Shown: positions 43,091 through 52,283, numbered from the stretch's first letter. The stretch: DNA of 64,000 bases from Novosphingobium sp. Leaf2 (GCF_001421325.1 NZ_LMJY01000016.1:372307-436306); one strand, 5' to 3'. Numbers and translations: made by a program. Notes: generated by a model from the sequence alone, not told the origin.

Positions 43091-45436
43091 ATGTCATCCG
43101 TGCTCCTGCGCTCCACCCTGCTTGCGGCGAGCGCACTGATCGTGCCGGGCACAGCGTGGGCCGCCGACGCCGCGCCGGTGGCGGCTGATGCCGCTGCAGA
43201 CGCGTCGACTGGGACCGAGATCGTCGTCACGGGTCGGTACAAGGGTGATGACGTCAGCAAGGTGCCGATCGCGATCACGGCGCTGACGTCCCAGCAGATC
43301 GATTCGGTCCCCGGTGATTTCAACATCCGGACCTTGCAGCGCTTCTCGCCCAGCTTGTCGGTGCAGGGCTTCAGCGTGCGCAACCAGACGATCACCATCC
43401 GGGGCCTTGGCACCAACAGCGGTCAGGCCAACGAAGGCCTGGACCAAGGTGTGGGCATCTACATCGACGGCGTATATTACGCGCGCACCGGCACCGCGGT
43501 TTCCGACCTGCTCGACGTGCAAAGCCTGCAGGTCCTGCGCGGCCCCCAAGGCACCCTGTTCGGCAAGAATACCGTGGCGGGCGCGATCGATATCCGCACG
43601 CGTGAACCCAGCTTCACGCCAGAGGGCTCGTTCGGGCTGACATATGGCAACTACAACTACATTCGCGCGCAGGCATCCGCATCGGTGCCGATCTCGGACA
43701 CGCTGGCAATCCGCATCGCCGGCTCGTCCAACGTGCGCGACGGTACGATCTACAACAGCACCTACAAGGACAAGTGGGATGACCGGCACAGCTATTCAGG
43801 CAAGCTGGACGTGCTGTGGAAGCCGACCGACACCACCAAGGTCCGCCTGATCGGTGACTATGGCACGCTGTACGGCACGATCGGATTCACCACTGTCGCC
43901 AGCGTTCTTTCCCCCACCTTGGCCAATGGCACCAAAGTTGCGCGCGATTTCTATGCGAAGGCCGCTTCGGTCGGCTATACCCTGCCGGACAAGGGCGAGT
44001 TCGATCGCATCACCGACATTAACAGCAGCCACGATCAAAAGCTCAACACGGGCGGTGTATCGCTGCATGTGGACCAGGAGGTGGGTAACGCCATCCTCAC
44101 CGCGATCACCGCATACCGATTCTGGAACTACTTCCCGCATTACGACGGAGACCAGACCGGCGCTGAAATTTACGGCAACTCCACCGTCGGCCCGCATCAG
44201 AAACAGTTCAGCCAGGAACTGCGCATCAGTTCGGCCACGCCCGGTCCGCTGCAATATACCGCCGGCCTCTATTACTTCTGGCAGAAGCAGACGAACTACC
44301 AGAACACGGTTTACGGCAAGGATGCGGCCAAGTGGCTGATCAACCCATCCGGGCCCGACGCGCTGCTGAACGGCCTGGAAGCCAACGCGATCACCAAGCC
44401 GGAAACCAACAGCTACGCCGCGTTCGGTCAGTTGACCTGGACGTTCACGCCCCGGCTGAGCGTGACGGGTGGCCTGCGCTATACGTGGGAGAAGAAAAGC
44501 GGCAGTTACGCTGCCACCCAGGACGGCGATGTGGCCGCCGTGTCCACCCTTGGCGCCTACGCCGCCACCGCCCAGGCGATCCGCAATGCCTACGCACCAT
44601 CGGGCGGCGACTATTACGTGTCGAAAGGCGCGGGCAATGTCTCGGGCCTGCTCAGCCTCAATTATCAGGCCACTGACAATGCCAGCTTCTACGCAACCTA
44701 TTCGCGCGGGTACAAGTCGGCAGCCGTCAATCTGGTTCGCCAGAATGCGGGCCTCGATGTGTTCATCAAGCCGGAAAAGGTCGATGCCTTCGAACTGGGC
44801 CTCAAGGCCCAGTTGTTCCAGAACAGGCTGACCTTCAATACCGCGCTGTTCTGGACCAACGTCGATAACTATCAGGCCAACATCTACGACACCGACAATC
44901 GTGTCACGTATCTCAGCAACGCCGGCAAGGTGCGTTCGCGCGGCGCCGAAGTTGACATTCGCGCAACCCCTGTCGAGGGCCTTACGCTCACCGCTTCGGG
45001 TGCGTTCACCGATGCCAAATACGTGCGCTACACCAATGCCCTGTGCCCCTATGCGCAGTCGTACCAAAGCTACTGCGACATTTCGGGCCAGCGCCTGAGC
45101 GGCGTGTCGAAGTGGGCCGGCTCGATCTGGGGTGAATATGCCACGCCGGTCGGCGGCGGCAACAGCGCCTATGTCGGCGGCGACGTGGCGTATCGCTCGT
45201 CGTTCTACTCGACTGTCAACGACGATCCTTACGCCAAGGCACCCGCCTATACGCTGGTCGGCGCGCGCGTGGGTGTGCGTGCGGACAAGGGGAACTGGGA
45301 TGTCTCGGTATGGGCCGCGAACCTTCTGAACGAGAAATACTGGAACACCCTGGCGGTCAGCAGCACCGTGGGCATCGTGCAAGGCGTGCTGGGCGATCCG
45401 CGCACCTACGGCGTCACCTTGCGCACCACCTTCTAA
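43091..45436 (+). CDS. TonB-dependent outer-membrane receptor
   Basis: The 781-residue protein has a signal peptide (SVLLRSTLLAASALIVPGTAWA), a TonB-box-like TEIVVTGRYKGDDVSKVPIAI and a plug with ITIRGLGTNSGQANEGLDQGVG and VLRGPQGTLFGKNTVAGAI. The barrel ends in GVTLRTTF. I chose ATG 43091, preceded by AAAGGGA. It is a paralogue of the frameshifted receptor at 8857-11264; shared late motifs are CDxSGxRLxGVSKW and VLGDPRTYGVTLRT. It lies between two organosulfur operons, so import of a sulfur-containing compound is likely. A pair of strong hairpins follows. Confidence 0.93.
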   Translation: MSSVLLRSTLLAASALIVPGTAWAADAAPVAADAAADASTGTEIVVTGRYKGDDVSKVPIAITALTSQQIDSVPGDFNIRTLQRFSPSLSVQGFSVRNQTITIRGLGTNSGQANEGLDQGVGIYIDGVYYARTGTAVSDLLDVQSLQVLRGPQGTLFGKNTVAGAIDIRTREPSFTPEGSFGLTYGNYNYIRAQASASVPISDTLAIRIAGSSNVRDGTIYNSTYKDKWDDRHSYSGKLDVLWKPTDTTKVRLIGDYGTLYGTIGFTTVASVLSPTLANGTKVARDFYAKAASVGYTLPDKGEFDRITDINSSHDQKLNTGGVSLHVDQEVGNAILTAITAYRFWNYFPHYDGDQTGAEIYGNSTVGPHQKQFSQELRISSATPGPLQYTAGLYYFWQKQTNYQNTVYGKDAAKWLINPSGPDALLNGLEANAITKPETNSYAAFGQLTWTFTPRLSVTGGLRYTWEKKSGSYAATQDGDVAAVSTLGAYAATAQAIRNAYAPSGGDYYVSKGAGNVSGLLSLNYQATDNASFYATYSRGYKSAAVNLVRQNAGLDVFIKPEKVDAFELGLKAQLFQNRLTFNTALFWTNVDNYQANIYDTDNRVTYLSNAGKVRSRGAEVDIRATPVEGLTLTASGAFTDAKYVRYTNALCPYAQSYQSYCDISGQRLSGVSKWAGSIWGEYATPVGGGNSAYVGGDVAYRSSFYSTVNDDPYAKAPAYTLVGARVGVRADKGNWDVSVWAANLLNEKYWNTLAVSSTVGIVQGVLGDPRTYGVTLRTTF

Positions 45437-45449
45437 AGCGCGGGGAAAC

Positions 45450-45477
45450 GGGCCGGCGCTATGTGAAGCGCCGGCCC
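45450..45477. terminator. GC-rich hairpin after the TonB receptor
   Basis: GGGCCGGCGCT and AGCGCCGGCCC form a perfect 11-bp stem around a 6-base loop, 14 bases after the stop codon. Only a short T-stretch (GCCTTTCG) follows, so it may be an mRNA-stabilising or weak terminator structure that acts with the next hairpin. Confidence 0.6.
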
Positions 45478-45508
45478 GCCTTTCGTCGGCCTCTTAGGCC
45501 GCCCACAC

Positions 45509-45545
45509 AAAAGCCCGCCGCCCTTTGCAGGACGGCGGGCTTTTT
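45509..45545. terminator. Bidirectional rho-independent terminator
   Basis: GCCCGCCG (45513-45520) pairs with CGGCGGGC (45533-45540), with CCT/AGG extending the stem inside the loop. It is followed by TTTTT and preceded by AAAA, so it can stop transcription from both sides. It lies between the convergent TonB receptor gene (ends 45436) and the flavin monooxygenase gene (ends 45566). Confidence 0.85.
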
Positions 45546-45565
45546 ACGCAGGTGGGCTGCAGCAG

Positions 45566-46918
45566 TCAGGCCGCGTCGCAGCGCACTGCCTGTATCTCAT
45601 GGCGATTGCGCGGGATCGGCAGACCCAGATTGCCACGCAGCGTTTGCGCTTCGTATTCGGTGCGGAACAGCCCACGCGCCTGCAGGATCGGCACCACCTC
45701 GTTCACGAAGCGGCGAAACTGCTCCGGATGGCCCATGTGGACGTTAAGACCATCCAGCGCCCGCCCCTCGAACCAGCGCTGAATTTCATCGGCGACCGTC
45801 TCAGCCGAACCCGCGAAAGGACTGCCACGTCCGATACGCGCCCGTTCCACTGCCTGCCGCAAAGTCAGACCCTGCTCCACGGCAAGCTCGGTGATGGCCT
45901 TGGCATGGGTGTAAAAGCTGCTTTTGGCATGCTCCAGCGCCGCAATGGGGAACGGCGCATCGGGATCGTACTGGCGGAAATCGTGCCAGCCGAACGGTCG
46001 TCCGAATTCTGCCAGGGCCTGCGCGAAGCTCTGATCGACACTGCGATAATGCCGCTCGATCGCCTTGCCGTCCTCGTCGGTGTCACCCACGTAGACCGTA
46101 AATCCGGGCAGGATGACGATCTGGTCAGGATCGCGGCCCAGGCGCGCGGCGCGGCCTTTCAGGTCGGCATAGAACGCCTGCCCCTGCTCGATCGTGGCGG
46201 CATGGGTGAAAATCGCATCGGCGATTGTGGCCCCCAGATCGCGCCCCTGATCGCTATCGCCCGCCTGAAAGATCACCGGTTCCCCCTGTGGCGAACGCTG
46301 GATGTTGAGCGGGCCGACCACCTGAAAGAACTCACCCTTGTGGTCCAGCCGGTGCAGCTTTTCGGGATTGAGGAACTGCCCGGTCGCGCGGTCACGCACG
46401 AGCGCCCCATCCTCCCACGACGACCACAGCCCGCGCGCAACATCGAGGAACTCGCTCGCCCGGCGATAGCGGGTGTGGTAGTCGAAATGCTCGGGCTGGC
46501 TGAAGTTGCCGGCCGTGCCCGCGTCCCCGCTGGTGACCACGTTCCACCCTGCCCGGCCCTTGCTGATGAGGTCGAGCGAGGCGAACCGGCGGGCCACGTT
46601 GAACGGATCATTGTACGAGGTGGTCAGCGTGCCGACCAGGCCGATTTGGCTAGTGGCGACAGCCAGGGCGGAGAGCACCGTCAGCGGCTCCAGCCGATTG
46701 AGGTAGTGCGGCGGTGAATTGGCGGTGATGAACTGGCTGTCGACGATGAACACGAGGTCGAATTTGGCCGCTTCCGCCTGGCGCACCACATCGATGTACC
46801 AGTCGATGTTGACGCTGGCATCGACCGGAATTTCGGGATCGAGCCAGCGGTTGCTATCGCCGGGGCCACCGACGCCGGTAGGCACGAGGCCCAGTTTCAA
46901 TTGGCGCTGCCTGGTCAT
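45566..46918 (-). CDS. LLM-class FMN-dependent monooxygenase, NtaA/SnaA/DszA family
   Basis: The 450-residue protein shares the full pattern of the family and many identical stretches with the enzyme at 29967-31301: [59 protein letters not shown] and PLNIQRSPQGEPVIFQAGDSDQG. It uses reduced flavin to oxidise a C-S or C-N compound. The ATG at 46918 has a perfect GGAGG; 32 codons upstream in frame lack family character. It is the last gene of the operon after the binding lipoprotein and aldolase. Confidence 0.92.
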   Translation of the reverse strand: MTRQRQLKLGLVPTGVGGPGDSNRWLDPEIPVDASVNIDWYIDVVRQAEAAKFDLVFIVDSQFITANSPPHYLNRLEPLTVLSALAVATSQIGLVGTLTTSYNDPFNVARRFASLDLISKGRAGWNVVTSGDAGTAGNFSQPEHFDYHTRYRRASEFLDVARGLWSSWEDGALVRDRATGQFLNPEKLHRLDHKGEFFQVVGPLNIQRSPQGEPVIFQAGDSDQGRDLGATIADAIFTHAATIEQGQAFYADLKGRAARLGRDPDQIVILPGFTVYVGDTDEDGKAIERHYRSVDQSFAQALAEFGRPFGWHDFRQYDPDAPFPIAALEHAKSSFYTHAKAITELAVEQGLTLRQAVERARIGRGSPFAGSAETVADEIQRWFEGRALDGLNVHMGHPEQFRRFVNEVVPILQARGLFRTEYEAQTLRGNLGLPIPRNRHEIQAVRCDAA

Positions 46919-46934
46919 ATCGAAACCTCCTTGG

Positions 46935-47726
46935 TCACGCGTCGAAGCCGGGAAGCTGGCGCGCGGCTTTGCGCAAGGCTGCTTCCCACACGAGATCGTA
47001 ATGCGATTTCTCACCTTCCGATGGCGCCCGTTCGCGTCCGATCTGGCGGCGCACTTCTTCCTGCGCCGCTTCCGGGGCGATCAGCACATTGTCACGCCCG
47101 ATGCTGAGCGTGCGCACTTGCGCGCTGCACGCCGCCTCCAGATGATAGATCCCGCTGAACGCCTCGCCCACCGAAGCCCCCAGCGCCAGGGTGCCGTGGT
47201 TGCGCAGCAGCATGATGCTGGTGTCGCCCAGGTCCGCTACCAACCGCTCCCGCTCATCCAGGTTGAGCGCGACGCCTTCGTAGTCATGATAGGACAGGCG
47301 CGGGATCAGAGCGAGGGATCGCTGATTAAGCGGCAGCAGCCCTTCGGCATGAGCCGATACGGCCATGCCGTCCGCCGTATGGAAGTGCGCGATGAACAAG
47401 GCATCCTCGCGCGCGCCGTGGATGGCGGAGTGGATCACGTAGCCTGCATAATTGATGCCGTAAGCGCTCTCGCCAATGATGTTGCCATCAAGATCGACCT
47501 TGACGAGACTGGACGCGGTGATCTCGTCGAACATCAGGCCGAACGGGTTGATCAGAAAGTGATGATCCGGCCCCGGCACGCGGGCGGAAATGTGGGTATA
47601 GATGAAGTCGTCCCAACCGTAGATCGCGGACAGACGATAGAACGCGGCAAGATCAATGCGGACTTTCCATTCCGCTTCGCTGATGCCGGGATCGCGGAAA
47701 AATGCTTCCTTGAGAACTGTGGCCAT
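46935..47726 (-). CDS. Class II aldolase/adducin-family protein
   Basis: The 263-residue protein has the zinc-dependent class II aldolase fold: AAFYRLSAIYGWDDFIYTHISARVPG, the metal histidines in IAHFHTADGMAVS and later LLRNHGTLALGASVGEAF. Members cleave or decarboxylate small hydroxy or phospho compounds. There is no sugar-phosphate gene near. It stands between a sulfonate-type binding lipoprotein and a flavin monooxygenase, so it may split a carbon skeleton linked to the sulfur compound. The substrate is not predictable from the sequence. Confidence 0.88.
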   Translation of the reverse strand: MATVLKEAFFRDPGISEAEWKVRIDLAAFYRLSAIYGWDDFIYTHISARVPGPDHHFLINPFGLMFDEITASSLVKVDLDGNIIGESAYGINYAGYVIHSAIHGAREDALFIAHFHTADGMAVSAHAEGLLPLNQRSLALIPRLSYHDYEGVALNLDERERLVADLGDTSIMLLRNHGTLALGASVGEAFSGIYHLEAACSAQVRTLSIGRDNVLIAPEAAQEEVRRQIGRERAPSEGEKSHYDLVWEAALRKAARQLPGFDA

Positions 47727-47762
47727 TGGGGGCTCCGTTGATCGTGATGTCGGGAAAAGGGT

Positions 47763-48767
47763 TCAAGCGGCGAGGATGCCGGTGTCTATGATCTTGGCGA
47801 GATCGACGTGCGCGGGCATTTCGCCGTCAGCATAGAAGCGGTCCGCCACGCGCTGCAGTGGTGCCAGCACGGCCGGAGTTGGCGCGACCATTGGCCCGTT
47901 CTGACGCTGCACCAGCGCCAGCGAAAGTTTCGGATCGAGCTTGGTTACCTTGGCGAATACCTGTGCATACGCGGCCGGGTTGGCGATCACCCAGTCCTTG
48001 GCCCGCTTCATCCGCGCGATGGCATCCCTAATCGCGGCGCGCTTGGCCGGATCGCGTAGCGACGCTTCGTTGGCGGCGATCAGGGTCAGGTTGGAATTTA
48101 TGCCGGTGCCATCACGCAGCACACGTGCGCCTGCGGTTTCAGCCGCGAGTTGATAGGTGCCGAAGGTCGCCCAGGCGTCGATCCGGTTCGATGCGAACGC
48201 CGCCGCAGCATCGTTGGGCAACATGAAGCCGATCTTCACTTCGTGATGATCGACCCCGGCTTCCTTCAGCGCCTCAAGCAGCAGGTAATGGGAAATGCTG
48301 CCGCGCGCGCTGGAGACGATGACCTGCCGCCCCTTGAGCTGCGCCACCGATCTGATTGGCGAACCGGCAGGCACGATGATGGCAATGTCGCGCGGCGAGC
48401 CGACAGAGGCAGCGACGATCTTGAGCGGCGCGCCGGCAGCGGCAGCCAGCACCACCGGCAGATCGCCTGCAGGCGCGGTGTCCACAGCGCCCGCAGCCAG
48501 GGCCTCCAGTAACGGCGCGGCACCTGAAAAACTGGCCCATTCATAGGTATAGGGCACGTCTTTCAGGGCGCCGGCAGCTTCCAGTTGAGACTGGATCAGA
48601 TGAAGCTGATCGCCCAGCACCAGGCTTGTCCGACCGTTCTTGCCACCCCCGCCACACGCGGCCAGGCCCACCGTGGCGCCGATGGCGCCCACCCCTGCCA
48701 GTACGGCACGCCGGTTGGCAAAGCCTAACCGCCCGGTAAACGCGTTCGCAAACGCCTGATCCGACAT
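47763..48767 (-). CDS. Sulfonate-type ABC substrate-binding lipoprotein, third copy
   Basis: The 334-residue protein has a twin-arginine-like NRRAVLAGVGAIGATVGLAACG with lipobox LAAC. It continues TSLVLGDQLHLIQSQLEAAGALKDVPYTYEW, LLEALAAGAVDTAPAGDLPVVLAAAAGAPLKIVA and SARGSISHYLLLEALKEAG, the SsuA pattern. ATG 48767 has AAGG upstream and is preferred over the ATG at 48806. It is first in a three-gene operon with the aldolase and monooxygenase but without a permease or ATPase. Confidence 0.9.
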   Translation of the reverse strand: MSDQAFANAFTGRLGFANRRAVLAGVGAIGATVGLAACGGGGKNGRTSLVLGDQLHLIQSQLEAAGALKDVPYTYEWASFSGAAPLLEALAAGAVDTAPAGDLPVVLAAAAGAPLKIVAASVGSPRDIAIIVPAGSPIRSVAQLKGRQVIVSSARGSISHYLLLEALKEAGVDHHEVKIGFMLPNDAAAAFASNRIDAWATFGTYQLAAETAGARVLRDGTGINSNLTLIAANEASLRDPAKRAAIRDAIARMKRAKDWVIANPAAYAQVFAKVTKLDPKLSLALVQRQNGPMVAPTPAVLAPLQRVADRFYADGEMPAHVDLAKIIDTGILAA

Positions 48768-49239
48768 CGTCCATCCTTGGAAAATCCTCAGATGTGACCA
48801 ACACAATTCCCTGCGACGGACAATTTGGCATTTCTCGTTCGAACACGGGATAATTCATAAGTGGGCTGTGAACAGCGGTAGCATTCTGATTGTAGAGGTT
48901 GCCCGGATTGCGTTCGCGGATTTGCTGTAAGAGCAAGCTGAGCTTGAAGAATTGGACCAGCCGGCAGACCACATTGTCGTTTTCGGGAAGCACGGTGCGC
49001 GCGGCATGGACGCGTTCAACCTGTGTCCTGGCCAACAGCACGGTATAACAAGCCGGATCGCGCGCCAGGTCGCGCGAGGGGGAGCGCATTGCCACTCCGC
49101 AATCCACCAGGCGGTGATGCTGCACCAAGCACTTGGGTGGGATCACGCATAGTCCCTATCCCCCCATTCGGAGATGATCACGAATTTCCTGTCGTCAGCG
49201 ATCTTTGTCGCGTGGCCTGCAAGGCATCGGGAGAGGAAA
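48768..49239. other. Gene-free divergent region between the third binding protein and the SUMF1-like gene
   Basis: The 472 bases carry promoters for both sides. No protein family is recognisable in any frame. Near 48887-48898 the sequence ATTCTGATTGTAGAGG contains one GTAGA half-site like those at 8754 and 28034 but lacks a matching left half. AT-rich stretches near 48820-48860 may be the promoter of the minus-strand operon. Confidence 0.45.
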
Positions 49240-50166
49240 ATGATGCAAAATCTGGGCCGATTGTTCGCGTTTGCTGCGATTGCACTGATGCTACCCGTTT
49301 CCGTGTCTGCGGCCGCTCCGTCCGGCATGGAAATGGTGCGTATCCCCGCAGGACGCTTCGTCATGGGGTCCTCCGAAGCGGAGACTGCCCGCGAGCAGGC
49401 ACTGACACATCATACGGGCAACCCGCTCGACGATGACTATGCCCCGCGCGAAAAGCCCCAGCACGCAGTCTCGATACCCGCCTTCGAGATCGGTCGTTAC
49501 ATGGTGACGATGGCCGATTTTGACGAGTTCACGCGGGCAACGGGCTTCGGGGCCAAAGGCTGCTATGCATATGCAGGAACGGCTTATGCAATGCGGGCTG
49601 ATGCCGACTGGCAGAGTACCGGCTTTCCGCAGTCCCCCACCCATCCCGTCACCTGCGTTAATTTTGCTGATGCGCAGGCCTATATCGCCTGGTATTCAAA
49701 GAAGACCGGGCGCACATACCGCCTGCCTTCGGAGGCGGAGTTTGAATACGCCACCCGCGCCGGCACCACGACTTCGCGCTATTGGGGCGATGACATCAAG
49801 TTGCAGTGCGTTTACGCGAATGGCGCCGACCTGACGGTGGGCGCGCGCGACAAGGACTGGGTGGTCGCCCAGTGCCATGACGACTTCTACGGCCCCTCGC
49901 CAGTCGGCACGTTTGCCCCGAATGCCTGGGGTCTCTACGACATGATCGGCGACCTCTACCAGCTCACGCAGGACTGCTGGCACGACACGTACGAAGGCGC
50001 GCCCACAGACGGCAGGGCGTGGACATCGGGGGACTGCAAGCTGCGGACGATCCGCGGCGGATCGCACAGCCCCCACCCCGGCAGCATGCGTTCGGCCAGC
50101 CGCGTTATGCAAAACGACGTCCGCTCGGTATTCGTCGGATTTCGCATGGCCCGCACCCTTCCGTGA
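49240..50166 (+). CDS. Exported SUMF1/FGE-fold protein lacking the catalytic cysteines
   Basis: The 308-residue protein has a signal peptide (MQNLGRLFAFAAIALMLPVSVSAAA) and the FGE-sulfatase fold: MEMVRIPAGRFVMGSSEAE, HPVTCVNFADAQAYIAWYSKKTGRTYRLPSEAEFEYATRAG, GLYDMIGDLYQLTQDCW and RGGSHSPHPGSMRSASR. At the catalytic site, where active FGE has C-x4-C after GGS, there are no cysteines, so it cannot be a canonical FGE. Similar proteins act as other oxidoreductases or binding scaffolds. ATG 49240 follows GAGAGG; an overlapping ATG at 49243 is equally possible. It differs from the active FGE at 5878 in location (exported) and active site. Confidence 0.88.
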   Translation: MMQNLGRLFAFAAIALMLPVSVSAAAPSGMEMVRIPAGRFVMGSSEAETAREQALTHHTGNPLDDDYAPREKPQHAVSIPAFEIGRYMVTMADFDEFTRATGFGAKGCYAYAGTAYAMRADADWQSTGFPQSPTHPVTCVNFADAQAYIAWYSKKTGRTYRLPSEAEFEYATRAGTTTSRYWGDDIKLQCVYANGADLTVGARDKDWVVAQCHDDFYGPSPVGTFAPNAWGLYDMIGDLYQLTQDCWHDTYEGAPTDGRAWTSGDCKLRTIRGGSHSPHPGSMRSASRVMQNDVRSVFVGFRMARTLP

Positions 50167-50241
50167 CGGACATGAACGCCCCGCTTTCGTAAGGCCGAGC
50201 AGCGACTAGATGTCGGCGCACCTCCCACCCGCAGACATGCG

Positions 50242-51153
50242 CTATCGCGGGGGCGCGCGCTCGGCGGCCAGCCGTTCGTCCAGGGCGCGTTCGTAACGAT
50301 CCGCGAGCGTGCGGCATGCACCCGGCACACGAAAGGCGTTGTCCTGCGGATCGGCTAGAAAACGGGCACGCTTGGCCTCACCGTCAGAGTGTTCGGGATG
50401 GCCGGTGATCAGAATATCGCACGGCAGGGCGCGGACGGTGGCAAAGCTGCGGCGGAAGGCGGGGATTGCACCGGCGTGGACGGGATCCGACCAGCGATAG
50501 ACGCCATCGGTCAGCGAATTGAGGCTGGCCGCGAACACGATCTGCGCGCAATCCGCGCCTTCGCACGATGTCCATGACCAGCTTGCGCTGCCCGGTGTGT
50601 GGCCCGGTGTCGCATGAGCGACGATCGCAGTGTTGCCCATGCGAAGCGTCTCGCCATCCCGCGCGATGTGCACGCGGCGCACGGCGGGAAAGGCGAACAA
50701 GGTCGCCTGCTGCGGGTCGTCCGCGCCGCTACGGCCAGCGCGCAGGACCTTGGCGCCCGCGCGGGTCGCCCAAACCGCAGCGCCGCTGTCCCACGCCAGA
50801 GCGGCAATGCCGCCGGCATGGTCATAATGCGGTTCGCTGCTGAGGATCAGTTTTACGTCGGAAATGTCGAAACCGGCGGCACGCAGGTTGGCCTCGATAA
50901 GCGGCGCGGCCTGCGGAAGGCCGGCGTCGATGAGCACCAGCCCGGCGCCAGTGTCGATCAGCACCACGTTCATGTGGACCGTTCCGACCAGCCAGGTTCC
51001 GCCATGAATACGCATCGGCACTTGGGGTTCCAGCCAGCGCGGGGCCAGTTCGGGTGCGATCGGCCGGGTCAGTGGGTCCGGCATCGGCGGCGCCGCCCCG
51101 AACGTCCAGAACGCGAGCAACGCAAGCAGCGATCGGGCAGCGGATGATTTCAT
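50242..51153 (-). CDS. Subclass B3 metallo-beta-lactamase-like hydrolase with a Glu-variant zinc site
   Basis: The 303-residue exported protein (N-terminal SARSLLALLAFWTFGAAPP) aligns with B3 enzymes: HGGTWLVGTVHMNVVLIDTGAGLVLIDAGLP, LILSSEPHYDHAGG, HATPGHTPGSASWSW and ITGHPEHSDG. The usual H-x-H-x-D-H reads Glu107-Pro-His109-Tyr-Asp111-His112, so the residue equal to His116 is Glu. His185 and His252 supply the other ligands. To my recollection, Glu116 variants (called B3-E) are known and active. It probably hydrolyses beta-lactams, though a lactonase or other role is possible. It is convergent with the SUMF1-like gene and stands alone. Confidence 0.88.
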   Translation of the reverse strand: MKSSAARSLLALLAFWTFGAAPPMPDPLTRPIAPELAPRWLEPQVPMRIHGGTWLVGTVHMNVVLIDTGAGLVLIDAGLPQAAPLIEANLRAAGFDISDVKLILSSEPHYDHAGGIAALAWDSGAAVWATRAGAKVLRAGRSGADDPQQATLFAFPAVRRVHIARDGETLRMGNTAIVAHATPGHTPGSASWSWTSCEGADCAQIVFAASLNSLTDGVYRWSDPVHAGAIPAFRRSFATVRALPCDILITGHPEHSDGEAKRARFLADPQDNAFRVPGACRTLADRYERALDERLAAERAPPR

Positions 51154-51242
51154 GCGATCATGACCCTATCTGCCCTCGAAATCTGACAACGCGGTCCATC
51201 CGGACCGCAAGGGTGGAACGCGCCACCACGCGCGACCACACG

Positions 51243-52283
51243 TCAGACGGGCGGCGGCGGGTCGATGGCATCATCGGCTGAATTCGCCCGGGACGAGGCC
51301 TTGACCCGATCGATCAGCGCAATAAGGCGCGCCGCATCGTGGCCGGTCGGACAGCGATGTGCACGCCCGCGTGTCGCCTCGGCGAACTCGTGCAACTGAG
51401 CCGTGAAATAATGCGCCAGCGTCCGTCCGCCCATGCGGCGCGGATCGATCAGCACACCGGCGGGCGGCGCAACCAGCACGTCGCCATTCCAGCTGAGGAT
51501 TTCGCCATGCTCGATTTCCAGCACACCCTTGTCGAAATGCAGCACCTTCCGGTCCAGTACGGAAGGCTGATTGTAGGAAATGTGCACGCTCGCCATCCGC
51601 CGGCCGGGATAGGCCATGAGGATCATTGCTTCGTCTTCGCCGGCCCAGCCCGACTGGTGCCGCGCGGCTTCGACGTGGACGCGCACCGGGTCGTCCCCGT
51701 CCATCATCAGTTGCACGAAGTCCAGCGCATGCGGAGCGAAAAGCGAGAGAATCAGCCCGTCCTCGGCGCTGCGTTGCGCCCACCACGGGGCCTGCGGTCC
51801 GTCCCAGTGGACGCAGGACGAAACCTCGACCGCACGCAGACGCCCGAACCTCTCTGCGTTATCGACGATGTAGCGCACGGCGGCATTGTGGCGGAAAGTA
51901 TGGCCCGCCGCCAGCACGAGCCCGCGCGCCTCTGCCTCCCTCGCAAGCTCCGCCGCCTCCTCGCCAGTCTCGGCGACCGGTTTTTCGACCAGGACATGCC
52001 TGCCCGCAACCAGCGCCGCCAGCGCCTGCGCGGCATGAAGGTGGTTGGGCGTGGCAATCAGCACCGCCTCGACCTCGGTCATCGCCAGCGCCTCTTCCAG
52101 CGTTGCACAGGCGGCTGCCCCGAAGGGCTGTGCGGCCTCCTGCGCGGCAGCGAGGTTGAAGTCCACCGCGGCGACAATGCGGATGTCCGCGGGCAGTGCC
52201 GCTGCGGCGGCAAAGTGCGACGCGGAAATGCGGCCGCAGCCAATTACGGCCAGGCCCAGCGGCTTGTCGTCGATGTCAGGCAT
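51243..52283 (-). CDS. Gfo/Idh/MocA-family oxidoreductase
   Basis: The 346-residue protein has the N-terminal NAD(P)-binding fold (LGLAVIGCGRISASHFAAAAALPADIRIVAAVD), EAVLIATPNHLHAAQALAALVAGRHVLVEKPVAET with the EKP lysine, and the C-terminal alpha/beta domain. Members oxidise or reduce sugars, inositols or other polyols. It overlaps by 8 bases the end of a GPH-type symporter gene upstream, so uptake and first oxidation of one compound are probably coupled. Confidence 0.9.
   Translation of the reverse strand: MPDIDDKPLGLAVIGCGRISASHFAAAAALPADIRIVAAVDFNLAAAQEAAQPFGAAACATLEEALAMTEVEAVLIATPNHLHAAQALAALVAGRHVLVEKPVAETGEEAAELAREAEARGLVLAAGHTFRHNAAVRYIVDNAERFGRLRAVEVSSCVHWDGPQAPWWAQRSAEDGLILSLFAPHALDFVQLMMDGDDPVRVHVEAARHQSGWAGEDEAMILMAYPGRRMASVHISYNQPSVLDRKVLHFDKGVLEIEHGEILSWNGDVLVAPPAGVLIDPRRMGGRTLAHYFTAQLHEFAEATRGRAHRCPTGHDAARLIALIDRVKASSRANSADDAIDPPPPV

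Noticed and set aside
28125..46918. A dibenzothiophene dszABC-type desulfurisation operon
   Set aside because: DszA-like and DszC-like proteins exist, but they lie in different operons. The binding-protein-fold genes carry lipoboxes, so they are transport lipoproteins and not DszB desulfinases.
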